A DNA stretch of 64,000 nt from Nocardiopsis alba DSM 43377 (GCF_000341225.1 NZ_ANAC01000012.1:412434-476433); one strand, 5' to 3'. Counted from the first letter of the stretch, positions 52,471 through 61,058 are shown. Program-made: numbers and translations. Notes: a model not told the origin generated them from the letters alone.

Positions 52471-52648
52471 GCGGCGAAGCCGCTCCCTTCTGTTGTCGGG
52501 GTTCAGGCGTGAACCCAACCCCCACCTTGACGACGTAGATTTACATTATGGCGAGAGGGGCCCGGTGAATCCCCCGATCCCGGCCCCTCGAAGCCTTGCC
52601 GGAAAGAGCGGCGCCGCCTTCCGGATCGGGGCGCGGCGCCCCTCTCGC
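52471..52648. repeat. Structured intergenic element, copy B
   Basis: On the + strand: hairpin 1 GCGGC-GAA-GCCGC (52471-52483); hairpin 2 GGGTTCA-GGCG-TGAACCC (52499-52516); the 22-nt box shared with copy A (52522-52543); and a nested stem built from GCGAGAGGGGC (52551-52561) with GCCCCTCTCGC (52638-52648), inside it CCCCGATCC (52572-52580) with GGATCGGGG (52623-52631) and CCGGAA with TTCCGG. It sits between convergent genes. Hairpin 2 has a stem sequence unrelated to that of copy A at the same place. Confidence 0.65.
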
Positions 52649-52779
52649 TCCGCCCCCGAAAGTCCGCCTTCGCCCCCTCTCCCCTCCCCTGAGCGCTCTT
52701 TCGTTCACCTACCTCGAAGCGAGCAACTCCCTTCACTCTCCGCCGTCGACGGTCAGCTCGTTCGGAGGCGACGAGGCCT

Positions 52780-53211
52780 TCACGACTCGAACTGTCGCTT
52801 GACCAACGACGGCCCCTCGAACTCTTCGGGGATGGCGTCCATCAGCACCTCGTCGACCGTCTGGCCGAGCCGCTGGTTCGCATTCCGGCGCCGGCCCTCC
52901 CCCATCGCCACGACGTACTCGCCGTTACGGCGCATCTGGTCGACGTAGACCTGGGCGGCCCCGACGGGGACCGGCCTCTCATCGGTGAGGTCGTAGATGG
53001 TGAACTTGAGATGGCGGTCGCAGCTCTTCTCATAACCGTCATAGAAGAGCCTGCCGACCTCGAAGGGCTGAGGGGTCTGCCTGTTGTACCCGACGATGGT
53101 CGGGATCGTGTTCTCCCACCGCCAGTACAGCTCCTTCAGGTCCGCGCGCAGGGGGCCGATCCCGGCTTTGGTCCCGCGTAGCCAGAGGGTCGGGGCCTCG
53201 GTGTCGCTCAT
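52780..53211 (-). CDS. Truncated GNAT-like protein
   Basis: 143 residues from ATG 53211. It starts like actinobacterial GNAT proteins of the type LWLRGTKAGIGPLRADLKELYWRWENTIPTIVGY, with QTPQPFEVGRLFYDGYEKSC, LKFTIYDLTDERPVPVGAAQVYVDQMRRNGEYVVAMG, but the acetyl-CoA loop (RGxGxG/A) reads GEGRRRNANQRLGQTVDEVL and the protein stops 20 residues later, where full-length relatives have another 40-50 residues. It is probably an inactive remnant or a stand-alone binding domain. Confidence 0.7.
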   Translation of the reverse strand: MSDTEAPTLWLRGTKAGIGPLRADLKELYWRWENTIPTIVGYNRQTPQPFEVGRLFYDGYEKSCDRHLKFTIYDLTDERPVPVGAAQVYVDQMRRNGEYVVAMGEGRRRNANQRLGQTVDEVLMDAIPEEFEGPSLVKRQFES

Positions 53212-53347
53212 GGTCGTCCTGTGGTCCTCGTGGTCGGGGTACGGCCGGAGGCCGGCCGTCACCGACTCTTCCAGAACCACGCCGTGAGCAGGGCCGAACC
53301 GAGCAGATCCCCGTTCGACGAGAGCCCGGCCGAACAGCGGGTCCGGG

Positions 53348-54013
53348 TCAGTCGACGTGAGCCGGGCCGGGAGCGGACCAGTGTTCGTGCAGGAGCTCGA
53401 TCTGTTCGGGCACGACCCGTGCCACCGACAGTTCCGGCAGGTCGTCCACCTCGAACCAGCCGGCGCCGCTGGTCTCCACGCTGGTGAAGTCGGTGTCGAC
53501 CTCCTCCACCGGCTCACAGACGAAGAACAGCTTGTAGACGTGCCGGTCGTAGGTCGGAACGTGCGGCCACCGGTGCCGGTCCAGGACCCCGGCGAGATGG
53601 ATCGCCCGAACCGCTACCCCGGCCTCCTCTTCGACCTCGCGCTCGATCGCCTCCCGAGGGCTCTCCAGGATGTCGCACCATCCGCCGGGCAGGGTCCAAC
53701 GATGCCGGTCGGAGACCTCCCGCACCAGCAGCACCCGTCCCGAGGCGTCGAAGACGCCACCGCGCACGTCGAGTTTGGGGGTGGTGTATCCGGCGACCGA
53801 GGCGACCCGCCGATCGTAGGCGGGCGGCTCTTCGGCGGAGACGGTCGCCATCAGGTCGCGGGCCAGGGAGCCGATGCGGTGGAAGCGTTCGATGTCGAAC
53901 CGGTCGGTGCAGTACGCCAGCCCCGACTCGGTCAGCGCGGTGAGCTCCATCGCGACGCGTCGGATCTCTTCGGCGGACTGGGGAGAGGTGCTCACGCGGC
54001 TCCCTGGGCTCAT
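53348..54013 (-). CDS. NUDIX hydrolase with N-terminal helical domain
   Basis: 221 residues from ATG 54013 (ATG 54055 is in frame). N-terminal Nudix_N-type helices (RRVAMELTALTESGLAYCTDRFDIERFHRIGSLARDLMATV), then a NUDIX domain: LDVRGGVFDASGRVLLVREVSDRHRWTLPGGWCDILESPREAIEREVEEEAGVAV, in which the NUDIX box is GGWCDILESPREAIEREVEEEAG. This domain order is that of ADP-ribose or Ap4A-type hydrolases found in Gram-positive bacteria. Monocistronic. Confidence 0.9.
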   Translation of the reverse strand: MSPGSRVSTSPQSAEEIRRVAMELTALTESGLAYCTDRFDIERFHRIGSLARDLMATVSAEEPPAYDRRVASVAGYTTPKLDVRGGVFDASGRVLLVREVSDRHRWTLPGGWCDILESPREAIEREVEEEAGVAVRAIHLAGVLDRHRWPHVPTYDRHVYKLFFVCEPVEEVDTDFTSVETSGAGWFEVDDLPELSVARVVPEQIELLHEHWSAPGPAHVD

Positions 54014-54220
54014 GTGGTCGGTGAACGGCTCGGCCACATGCTCGCACAGAGTCACCGGGAACGGCCCGACCTGGAGCCCGGTGTGGACTCACACCGGACC
54101 CGCTCACGCCCCCGAGGCATCTTCGCACGCCGTCCCGGTAGGTATGTCCGCGAACGAAGAGGAGTCCGAGGTTCCGCGGTCAGGCCGGAACCCCGGACTC
54201 CCCGCCCGTGCTGGAGCCGG

Positions 54221-54796
54221 CTAGTCCCGGTAGGTCTCCAGAGCGTGGAGCGCGGCCCGGGCGATCTCCTCATCGATCGCGCCGTCCGGGGCTCCGCCGA
54301 CGCCGATGCCGGCGATCGGGGTGCCGTTCGAGATCACCGGGACCCCGCCGACGAGGAACAGGGTGCCGGGGATGTCGGAGAGGTTGGGCTCGTCTCCGGA
54401 GGCGCCTTCGGTGAGGGCGCTGGTGGGCTGTCCGAAGGAGACCGCGGTGAACGCCTTGCGCTCCGCCGATTCCTGGGTCTGCGGGCCGGCGTTCTCGGTC
54501 TTGAGCACCAGGCGGGTGGAGCCGGAGCGGTCCACGATGGCGATGGTGACCTGCTGCCCCTTCTCGTGGGCCGCGTTCAGGCCGGCCTCCGCGGCGGCCA
54601 GGATGGCGTCGGCCTTGAGCACCTCCTGCTGCGCGACGGCGTCGGGGGACACGGTCCGGTCGTATCCCTCGGAGGCGGCAGCGGCGGCGGGGGCTCCGGG
54701 GAGGCCTTCGGGCATGGCGATGGTGGCCAGTCCGCCGAGCACGGCCAGGCCGACCGCTCCGCCGGCGATGCGTGCCGCTGCGGCGGGCTTCAGCAT
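54221..54796 (-). CDS. Secreted GlcG/HbpS-family protein
   Basis: 191 residues from ATG 54796 with AGGGAGAG upstream. Signal peptide (MLKPAAAARIAGGAVGLAVLGGLATIAMPEGLPGAPAAAAAS), then the GlcG fold: LKADAILAAAEAGLNAAHEKGQQVTIAIVDRSGSTRLVLKTENAGPQTQESAERKAFTAVSFGQPT, IPGTLFLVGGVPVISNGTPIAGIGVGGAPDGAIDEEIARAAL. HbpS of Streptomyces is an extracellular haem-binding sensor of a two-component system; no such system is adjacent here. Haem binding is inferred from the family. Confidence 0.88.
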   Translation of the reverse strand: MLKPAAAARIAGGAVGLAVLGGLATIAMPEGLPGAPAAAAASEGYDRTVSPDAVAQQEVLKADAILAAAEAGLNAAHEKGQQVTIAIVDRSGSTRLVLKTENAGPQTQESAERKAFTAVSFGQPTSALTEGASGDEPNLSDIPGTLFLVGGVPVISNGTPIAGIGVGGAPDGAIDEEIARAALHALETYRD

Positions 54797-54818
54797 TGTC
54801 TCTCCCTGCTTTTCAATG

Positions 54819-54833
54819 ATCACGGAACGTGAT
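54819..54833. promoter_or_regulatory. Palindromic site upstream of the GlcG/HbpS gene
   Basis: ATCACG-GAA-CGTGAT, perfect 6-bp arms, 23 bases before the ATG, within the likely promoter. No adjacent regulator gene. Confidence 0.5.
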
Positions 54834-55038
54834 GATCGTAGGTACACCGGAGCGGATTTCCCGGCCATGACAGGGCCCATCGGCGAGTTTTCCGCACCGG
54901 TAAGCGGGGTTGGGATTCCGATAACGGGGCGAAGCCAGGGAAAATCCCCACCCCTGTAACGCGACCCCTTCTTTCAGGGGCGCGTGGCCGGGTATCCCGC
55001 CCCGGCCACGCGGTCGAGGGAAGCGTGGCGGGGGTCGC

Positions 55039-55596
55039 CTACCGGACGTCGTAGGTGACCTGCATCATCCCGTTGTCGAAGCGGCGTGCCCGGTCGAGCG
55101 AGAGGTCGAGCCGCAGGCCCTCGGGGAAGATCGGTGTTCCGGCGCCGACGATGGCCGGGCACACCAGCACCTCGACCACGTCGACGCGGCCGAGGCGAAG
55201 CGCCTCTCCGGCCAGGGTCGGCCCTTCGATGGTCAGGTCACCGGAGGCCTCGGAGATGGCCCTCTCGATGGCCTCGATGGTCAGCTCGCGCTCCAGCCGA
55301 GTGCGTTCGGTCCACACCTTCGGCAGGGTCCTGGAGAAGACGATCTTGTCGGCGGCCTTCCACATCCTGGCCCAGTTGGCGGACTCCGGTGACTGGTCGG
55401 CGGTGGTGGGGTCGGTCTCCCAGACGGCCATCGTCTCGTACATGCGCCGCCCATAGAGGAAGGTGCTCGCCCGGGCGGCGTCCTCGGTGAGCGCCGCGAT
55501 GACCTCCTCGTCGGGGACGGCCCAGGAGAAGTCGCCCTGGGGATCGTTGATGTAGCCGTCGAGTGAGGAGGCGACCGAGTAGATGACGCGGGACAT
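55039..55596 (-). CDS. Dihydrofolate-reductase-like (RibD C-terminal) protein
   Basis: 185 residues from ATG 55596. VIYSVASSLDGYINDPQGDFSWAVPDEEVIAAL, TFLYGRRMYETMAVW, DKIVFSRTLPKVW, DLTIEGPTLAGEALRLGRVDVVEVLVCPAIVGAGTPIFPEGLRLDL follow the RibD_C order (NADPH-binding reductase fold). Real dihydrofolate reductase activity is not expected; related actinobacterial genes are usually annotated as dihydrofolate reductase family. Monocistronic. Confidence 0.9.
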   Translation of the reverse strand: MSRVIYSVASSLDGYINDPQGDFSWAVPDEEVIAALTEDAARASTFLYGRRMYETMAVWETDPTTADQSPESANWARMWKAADKIVFSRTLPKVWTERTRLERELTIEAIERAISEASGDLTIEGPTLAGEALRLGRVDVVEVLVCPAIVGAGTPIFPEGLRLDLSLDRARRFDNGMMQVTYDVR

Positions 55597-55847
55597 GGGA
55601 TGGGTCCTTCCTGATCGGTTTACCCGGGAAGACCTCGGCGGCGGACGGAACTCATCGCCCCGGCCCGGGTGGATTCTCCCCGGTGCCCTCGACCGGCCGG
55701 CCCGCGTTGTCTCCCACGGGCCCCGACGGGTGGCTCTCCTCTCTTCCTTCCCCTTGAACACGGCTCTCACCATGGCCCCGACATACCCGTGTGAACCGAC
55801 ACCACCGTGCCGGGGACGCTCCGTCCGCGCCCCGGCACGGTGTGCGG

Positions 55848-56342
55848 TCAGGTGAGGGGCACGTCGGTCACGTCGCCGAAGTCGGGGACCTCGACGGTGA
55901 CCGTCTCCAGGTCCGCGGGCACCGAGTACAGCGACCAGTAGGTGAGCGTGGCTCCGGGGTCGAGTCGGGTGTCGATGGTACCGACGGTGTCGCGGGTGCA
56001 CAGGCAGGCGGACTCGGAGTTCATCGCGGGGTGGAAGCGGGTGCGACTCTCCTCGTCCCGCAGGGTCACCCCGGCGAAGCTCTGTCGGTCGAAGTCCAGG
56101 GAGGTGTCCTTGGGGTTGATCGTGATCCGCTCGGTGCCCTCGTTGCGGACGCTCCACAGCAGGGTCGCGTAGGTGCCGGAGGAGTCACGGCTGAGCTCGT
56201 TCACCTCCAGCACCAGGCCGGCGGTCCTCTCGTCGACGCCGGTGGCGCTGCCGACGTGGTCGAGGGTGTCGGCGGGCGCGGCCGTGCCGGTGGCCAGGAG
56301 CGCGGCGGTGGTCAAGGTCAGGAGTGCGGCGGTGCTCTTCAT
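55848..56342 (-). CDS. Secreted protein homologous to the OmpA-lipoprotein's N-terminal domain
   Basis: 164 residues from ATG 56342 (GAGGAAA upstream; GTG 56357 is a longer option). Signal peptide MKSTAALLTLTTAALLATGTAAPAD. The mature domain aligns by eye with residues about 60-215 of the gene just upstream: LLWSVRNEGTERITINPKD, FAGVTLRDEESRTRFHPA, a Cys pair in SACLCTRDTVG, and YWSLYSVPADLETVTVEVPDFGDVTDVPL. In the other protein the same places read LRLTVGVGNHTTDDI, GLTLLDVTTDRQYLPL, GDCVCEEFPDRR and TVLFPAPPEGVETMAVL. No OmpA domain. Function unknown. Confidence 0.78.
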   Translation of the reverse strand: MKSTAALLTLTTAALLATGTAAPADTLDHVGSATGVDERTAGLVLEVNELSRDSSGTYATLLWSVRNEGTERITINPKDTSLDFDRQSFAGVTLRDEESRTRFHPAMNSESACLCTRDTVGTIDTRLDPGATLTYWSLYSVPADLETVTVEVPDFGDVTDVPLT

Positions 56343-56363
56343 GATCGGTTTCCTCACGAGGTC

Positions 56364-57413
56364 CTACTTGGCGAAGGTGACGGTGACGCGGCGGTTCTGG
56401 GCGCGACCCTCGTCGGTGTCGTTGTCGGTGACGGGGTCGGCCGAGCCGTGTCCGTCGACGTCGTAGGTGATGCCGGAGCGATCGACGAGGTCGTTCAGGG
56501 CCGTCTCCACGGCCTCGGCCCGCTCTCGGGAGAGGGGGACGTTGACCGAGTCGTCGCCGGTGTCGTCGGTGTGGCCGTCGATGGAGACCCGGTCGGCGGA
56601 GGAGATGTCGATCTCGGCCGCGACCCGTTCCAGGCTCTGTGCGGCGGCGTCGCCGAGTTCGGCGCTGTCGGTCTCGAAGAGCACGTCGGCGGCGAGTTCG
56701 TAGGTCACCTCACCGTCGGTCTCGTGACGTTGGTAATCCGCGACGACGGTGTCGGTCGGGTGGGTGAGATCGAGGATCACGGGGGCGTCGGCGCCCGGGT
56801 CGGGGATCTCCTCGTCGGCGTCGGTGAGGGGAACACCGTGGAAGGGCGCGGTGATGGGGGTGAGGACCGCCATGGTCTCGACGCCTTCGGGCGGGGCGGG
56901 GAAGAGGACGGTGGTGGACTCCACCACGCCCGCACGGATACGCCGGTCGGGGAACTCCTCGCAGACACAGTCGCCGCCCACGGTGAGGGGGAGGTACTGC
57001 CGGTCGGTGGTGACGTCGAGGAGGGTGAGCCCGGACAGGTCGTATCCGCCCAGGTCGTTGTCGCGCAGGTTCTTGAAGTGGCGGATGTCGTCGGTGGTGT
57101 GGTTGCCGACGCCGACGGTGAGGCGGAGCGCGTCGCTTCCGACCCGTTCGAGGGCCTGGATCTCCACTTCCAGGTCAGAACCCCAGGCGGTGGAGGTGGT
57201 GGTCGATCCGACGGGGAGTTCGACGGCCTCCTGGGCGGCGGTGCCTTCCGTGGAATTCGCGGTGTCGCCACCGTCGCCGGTGTCATCGGCCCCTTCCTCG
57301 GGGGTGTTTCCGATCAGTCCGCATCCGGTGAGCAGGAGCAGGAGGGCTCCGGCGGAGGCCGCGGCCCTGAGCCGGGCTCGGGGTGAGGTGGGCAGGGCGG
57401 GGGTGTGTTCCAT
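56364..57413 (-). CDS. OmpA-domain lipoprotein
   Basis: 349 residues from ATG 57413. Lipobox LLLLTGC, then a low-complexity acidic linker, a beta domain with CxC (GDCVCEEFPDRRI), and a C-terminal OmpA peptidoglycan-binding domain: YELAADVLFETDSAELGDAAAQSLERVAAEIDISSADRVSIDGHTDDTGDDSVNVPLSRERAEAVETALND and GHGSADPVTDNDTDEGRAQNRRVTVTFAK. The Asp and Arg that hold diaminopimelate are in GHTDDTG and NRRV. It is likely anchored in the cytoplasmic membrane and grips the wall. The paralogous secreted protein follows 21 bases later on the same strand. Confidence 0.88.
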   Translation of the reverse strand: MEHTPALPTSPRARLRAAASAGALLLLLTGCGLIGNTPEEGADDTGDGGDTANSTEGTAAQEAVELPVGSTTTSTAWGSDLEVEIQALERVGSDALRLTVGVGNHTTDDIRHFKNLRDNDLGGYDLSGLTLLDVTTDRQYLPLTVGGDCVCEEFPDRRIRAGVVESTTVLFPAPPEGVETMAVLTPITAPFHGVPLTDADEEIPDPGADAPVILDLTHPTDTVVADYQRHETDGEVTYELAADVLFETDSAELGDAAAQSLERVAAEIDISSADRVSIDGHTDDTGDDSVNVPLSRERAEAVETALNDLVDRSGITYDVDGHGSADPVTDNDTDEGRAQNRRVTVTFAK

Positions 57414-57437
57414 GTCCATCTACCTGGGTTCCCATAG

Positions 57438-57456
57438 AGCCAACACATCGTTGGCT
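57438..57456. promoter_or_regulatory. Inverted repeat upstream of the OmpA lipoprotein gene
   Basis: AGCCAAC-ACATC-GTTGGCT, perfect 7-bp arms, 25 bases before the ATG. It lies in an unusually A/T-rich 100 bases also containing GGTTCCCATA twice (near 57428 and 57502), so it may be an operator or a leader hairpin. Confidence 0.5.
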
Positions 57457-57625
57457 GTTTGCTTACTCTTGACGCATACGACTCCACTGGAATCCTTCTG
57501 GTTCCCATATGAGTTTGTTTTTTCACTTCCTGGGTTGCTCTATAGCCACAGCAGGCTCAGGAGGGTGCTCACTCCCCCCACGGCGCGGCCCGGGAATGTC
57601 CGTGGCCGCCGGCAGGCTTCCCCGC

Positions 57626-58087
57626 ATGAGCGACCAGGTACGTCTACGGGAAGTGGAACCGGCCGATCTCGAGGTGTTCTTCGCCTACGAACACGACGAG
57701 GAGGCCGTGCGGCGTTCACGGTTCCCTCCGCGTGATCGGGAGGCCTTCATGGAGCACTGGCGGACCCGGGTCCTCGGCGACCCCGATTCCTTCGTGCGGG
57801 CCGTCACCGTCGACGGTGAGCTCGCGGGCAACCTGGTCTCGTGGTCCATCGAAGGGCGACGTTTCCTCGGCTACTGGCTCGGGCGGCCCTACTGGGGCCG
57901 GGGCGTCGGCGGTCGGGCCCTGGCGCTGTTCCTGGAACAGGAGCGGACGCGGCCTCTGCGCGCCGACCCCTTCGTCGAGAACACCGCCTCGGTACGACTG
58001 TTGGAGAGGCACGGCTTCCGTCGCGAGGGGACCGTCCGGTACGGCGAGGACGAACATCTCATGCTGGTGCTCGACGAGGGGTGCTGA
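57626..58087 (+). CDS. GNAT-family N-acetyltransferase (RimJ/RimL-like)
   Basis: 153 residues from ATG 57626 (ATG at 57596 is also in frame). VRLREVEPADLEVFFAYEHDEEAVRRSRFPP at the N-terminus, then AGNLVSWSIEGRRFLGYWLGRPYWGRGVGGRALALFLEQERTRPL with the acetyl-CoA loop GRGVGG, and NTASVRLLERHGFRREGTVRYG. The GRxVGGRAL loop is intact. Substrate unknown; the RimJ-like group modifies protein N-termini or small amines. Confidence 0.9.
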   Translation: MSDQVRLREVEPADLEVFFAYEHDEEAVRRSRFPPRDREAFMEHWRTRVLGDPDSFVRAVTVDGELAGNLVSWSIEGRRFLGYWLGRPYWGRGVGGRALALFLEQERTRPLRADPFVENTASVRLLERHGFRREGTVRYGEDEHLMLVLDEGC

Positions 58088-58140
58088 CGGAGCGGCCCGG
58101 GCCTTCGGGAAGCGGCCCTACCGCCGGGGCGACCCTGAGG

Positions 58141-58881
58141 TCACCGGTACAGCGAGCCGGGGGTGCGACCGAAGGCCGCCTGGAACGCGACGATGAACGC
58201 GCTGGGCGAGGAGAACCCGCACGCCGCCGCGGCCTGGGTCACGGTCCGGCCCTGGGCCAACAGCAGGCCGGCCCGGTGCAGGCGCAGTTGGGTGCGCCAG
58301 ACGGTGAAGCCCATACCCACGGTGTCGTGGAAGAGCCGTGACAGGGTGCGTTCCCCCACCCCGATCCGGCGGCCGAGTTCGCCCAGGGTGGGCGAGGAGG
58401 TCATGTCGGCCTCCAGCACCGCCTGGACCTCGCGCAGGCGGGCATCGCGCAGCACCGGCACCATCGTGGCGGGTTCGGGGGCCGGGCGGATCCGGTCGAT
58501 GAGCACGGCGAGCATCCTCCGCTGTTCGGGCGAGACCGCGGGGCCCGTCTCCGAGCAGGCGATCAGCAGCTCGCGGAAGAGCGGGTCGACCAGGACCGGC
58601 GCGGGCTCGTGCCCCCAGGGCCGTTTCCGCCGGGCGGGCACCCCGACCAGGTGCACGCGTGTGGCGCCGTGGACCCGCCACCGGTGCTCCGTGCCGCCGG
58701 GCACCCACACGGCCCGATTCGAGGGGGTGAACCACGTTCCGCTCTCGACCATCACCTCCAGCACCCCCGAGCTGGAGTAGATGAGCTGGTGATCGTCGTG
58801 GCGGTGCGCGTCGACGTCCTCCCCCGAGGTCAGCCTTCGGGTCTCGGTGGGGGCGATCGGCACATGGCGGATTTTCGACAT
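58141..58881 (-). CDS. AraC-family regulator with cupin N-terminal domain
   Basis: 246 residues from ATG 58881. Cupin (VDAHRHDDHQLIYSSSGVLEVMVESGTWFTPSNRAVWVPGGTEHRWRV) followed by two AraC HTH units (LGELGRRIGVGERTLSRLFHDTVGMGFTVWRTQLRLHRAGLLLAQGRTVTQAAAACGFSSPSAFIVAFQAAFGRTPG). The HxHxxxQ ligands suggest a small-molecule sensor. It is divergent from the MFS gene 36 bases away, and probably controls it. Confidence 0.92.
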   Translation of the reverse strand: MSKIRHVPIAPTETRRLTSGEDVDAHRHDDHQLIYSSSGVLEVMVESGTWFTPSNRAVWVPGGTEHRWRVHGATRVHLVGVPARRKRPWGHEPAPVLVDPLFRELLIACSETGPAVSPEQRRMLAVLIDRIRPAPEPATMVPVLRDARLREVQAVLEADMTSSPTLGELGRRIGVGERTLSRLFHDTVGMGFTVWRTQLRLHRAGLLLAQGRTVTQAAAACGFSSPSAFIVAFQAAFGRTPGSLYR

Positions 58882-58917
58882 CACCCGGCAGGATACGGAA
58901 AGCGCGCCCGTGGTCGG

Positions 58918-60153
58918 ATGAACACACTGGAGGGCATGCTCTCCTCCGTCTCCCGTTCGGCCCGCGCTGGCGCCCGCCTGCTGGCCTACTCCCACGCCAC
59001 CGTCGACTTCTATCAGGGCGCGGTGGCCGCCCTGGTGCCCTTCCTGGTGTTGGAGCGCGGCTACGACTACGCCGCCGCTGCCGGTGTCGTCCTCGCCGGT
59101 TCGCTATCGTCCTCGATCGTGCAGCCTCTGTTCGGGGTGCTCGGCGACCGGTGGACGATGCGATGGTTGATCCCGGTGGCCATCGTGCTGTCGGGTGCGG
59201 GCATCGCGGCGATCTCGGTGTCGGAGTCGGTGTGGGTCACCGCCCTCCTGGCCGGCCTGTCCGGGGTGGGTGTGGCCGCCTACCATCCCGCCGGAGCGAA
59301 CCGTTCGCGTCGGATCAGCGGCGACGACCACGTCGTCATGTCGTGGTTCTCTCTGGGCGGCACCATCGGGTTCGCGGTCGCGCCGCTGTTCGTGGCCGCG
59401 ACCGTGGGCGTGTGGGGGCTGGAGGCGACCCCGCTGCTGCTGGTCCCCGCCCTGACCGGGCTGGCGGCCGTGGCACTGATCGGCCCCGTGACGGGATCGG
59501 CCGAACGGACCGGGAAGGCGTCCCGGGCCGGGCACGCCGGTCGTGACGACTGGGGCTCGTTCTCGATGATGACGGTGGCGATCGTGTGCCGGTCGGTGGT
59601 CTTCGTGGGTCTGGGCTCCTTCCTCGTGCTGTTCGTGCACGCCCACGCCGGCCTCGGGGAGACGGCCGCGGCCACGTCGCTGTTCGTGTTCTACCTGGGC
59701 GGGGCGTTCGGCACCGCGGTGGGCGGCCATCTGGCCCGCCGGTGGGCGCGCGTCACGATCCTGCGCTGGTCCTACGCATTGGCGGTGCCCGTTCTGGCGG
59801 GTCTGCTGTTCGTCCCGGGGCCGGCGGTGTTCGTGTTCATCGCGTTGACCTCGCTGGTGCTGTACGTGCCCTTCTCGCTGCACGTCACTTTGGGTCAGGA
59901 CTATCTGCCCCGGCGCATGGGCACCGCCAACGGCGCCACTCTGGGTCTGGCGGTCTCGGCGGGCGGGTTGGCCTCTCCGGCCATCGGAGCGCTGGCCGAC
60001 GAGGTGGGCCTTCAGGGCGCGCTGCTGCCCTTGCTCGTCCTGCCCGCCCTGGCCTGCCTGGTCCTGGCCCGAGTCCGGGAGCCGGTCTCGGCCACCGTCG
60101 CGGCCGAGGCGAAGAGCTCCTCGCCCGCCGACCGCCCCTCTCCGGCCCCCTGA
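58918..60153 (+). CDS. Fosmidomycin-resistance (Fsr)-like MFS exporter
   Basis: 411 residues from ATG 58918, about 12 transmembrane helices. SHATVDFYQGAVAALVPFLVLERGYDYAAAAGVVLAGSLSSSIVQPLFGVLGDRW has the Fsr-family start (HxxxDxxxG) and motif A (GDR). SGVGVAAYHPAGANRSRRI and MSWFSLGGTIGFAVAPLFVA (helix 4-5) are further family marks. It should export a drug or metabolite by proton antiport. Probably under control of the divergent AraC protein. A perfect 11-bp hairpin follows. Confidence 0.9.
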   Translation: MNTLEGMLSSVSRSARAGARLLAYSHATVDFYQGAVAALVPFLVLERGYDYAAAAGVVLAGSLSSSIVQPLFGVLGDRWTMRWLIPVAIVLSGAGIAAISVSESVWVTALLAGLSGVGVAAYHPAGANRSRRISGDDHVVMSWFSLGGTIGFAVAPLFVAATVGVWGLEATPLLLVPALTGLAAVALIGPVTGSAERTGKASRAGHAGRDDWGSFSMMTVAIVCRSVVFVGLGSFLVLFVHAHAGLGETAAATSLFVFYLGGAFGTAVGGHLARRWARVTILRWSYALAVPVLAGLLFVPGPAVFVFIALTSLVLYVPFSLHVTLGQDYLPRRMGTANGATLGLAVSAGGLASPAIGALADEVGLQGALLPLLVLPALACLVLARVREPVSATVAAEAKSSSPADRPSPAP

Positions 60154-60210
60154 GGGGGACATCGTGGCCATGGACCACGAAGGCACGCCGACCGCCCCAC
60201 CCCCGTTCCG

Positions 60211-60238
60211 CCCGGTGGGGGCGCCTTCCCCCACCGGG
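60211..60238 (+). terminator. Hairpin terminator after the MFS gene
   Basis: CCCGGTGGGGG (60211-60221) pairs perfectly with CCCCCACCGGG (60228-60238), 57 bases after the MFS stop and 45 before the next start. Confidence 0.8.
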
Positions 60239-60282
60239 CGCGGCGTCTTGCCGGCCCCTCCCGCCCGCACTACCGTGCCGCC

Positions 60283-60939
60283 GTGGATCTCTTCGCCTAC
60301 TCTTGGGCGGCGCTGCGCGCGGCCGTCGCCGATCTGCCCGACGAGGACTTCGCCCGCCCTTCCGGTTGTACCGGCTGGCTGGTCCGGGACCTGGTGTTCC
60401 ACCTGGTCATCGACGCCCAGGACGTGCTGATCACCCTGGCCACCCCGACGGAGGCCCCGCCGACCCGGGACGCGGCGACCTACTGGGACGTCTCCGACTC
60501 CCCTCCCACCGGCGACGGCCCGTTCGACGCGCTCACCGTCCGACTGGCCACCGCCTACGAGGAGCCGCGGCTGTTGAGGTACCACCTCGACGACCTCGGT
60601 TCCGCGGCGGGCCGCGCCGCCGGGCTCGCCGACCCCGATCTGCGGGTGGAGACCCAGGGCGAGGTCCTCACCGTGCGCGACTATCTGGACGCGTACGTGC
60701 TGGAGTGGACCCTGCACCACCTCGATCTGGTCGCCCATCTGCCGAACGCCCCGAGGCCGGCTGCGGCGCCCCTGGCCCATGCCCGCCGGTCGCTGGAGCG
60801 GATCGCCGGTGAACCGTTCCCCGAAACCCTCACCGACGAGGCCGTGTTGCGGGTCGGCACCGGACGCCGCGCCCCGACCGAGGCGGAGAGCTCCGCCCTG
60901 GGGACGATGGCCACGCGACTCCCCCTCGTCCTGAGCTGA
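60283..60939 (+). CDS. Maleylpyruvate-isomerase-fold (DinB-like) protein
   Basis: 218 residues from GTG 60283. LFAYSWAALRAAVADLPDEDFARPSGCTGWLVRDLVFHLVIDAQDVLITL contains the first His of the metal site, and DYLDAYVLEWTLHHLDLVAHLP has the second. The domain is the MDMPI/DinB helical fold found in mycothiol-dependent enzymes; PNAPRPAAAPLAHARRSLERI and the C-terminal part (LRVGTGRRAPTEAE) fit the same family. Probable mycothiol-dependent transferase or isomerase; substrate unknown. Confidence 0.87.
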   Translation: MDLFAYSWAALRAAVADLPDEDFARPSGCTGWLVRDLVFHLVIDAQDVLITLATPTEAPPTRDAATYWDVSDSPPTGDGPFDALTVRLATAYEEPRLLRYHLDDLGSAAGRAAGLADPDLRVETQGEVLTVRDYLDAYVLEWTLHHLDLVAHLPNAPRPAAAPLAHARRSLERIAGEPFPETLTDEAVLRVGTGRRAPTEAESSALGTMATRLPLVLS

Positions 60940-61058
60940 GCCCTCGTGCCCGCGTCGGCCCCGGCGAGGACCGTCCGGTGGTATTCGGACGACACGCAGG
61001 CGAGCGACGGCGGGCCGTGGTGGACCGGCGGTTAATCTGAGGCCCGCCCACCCCACCG

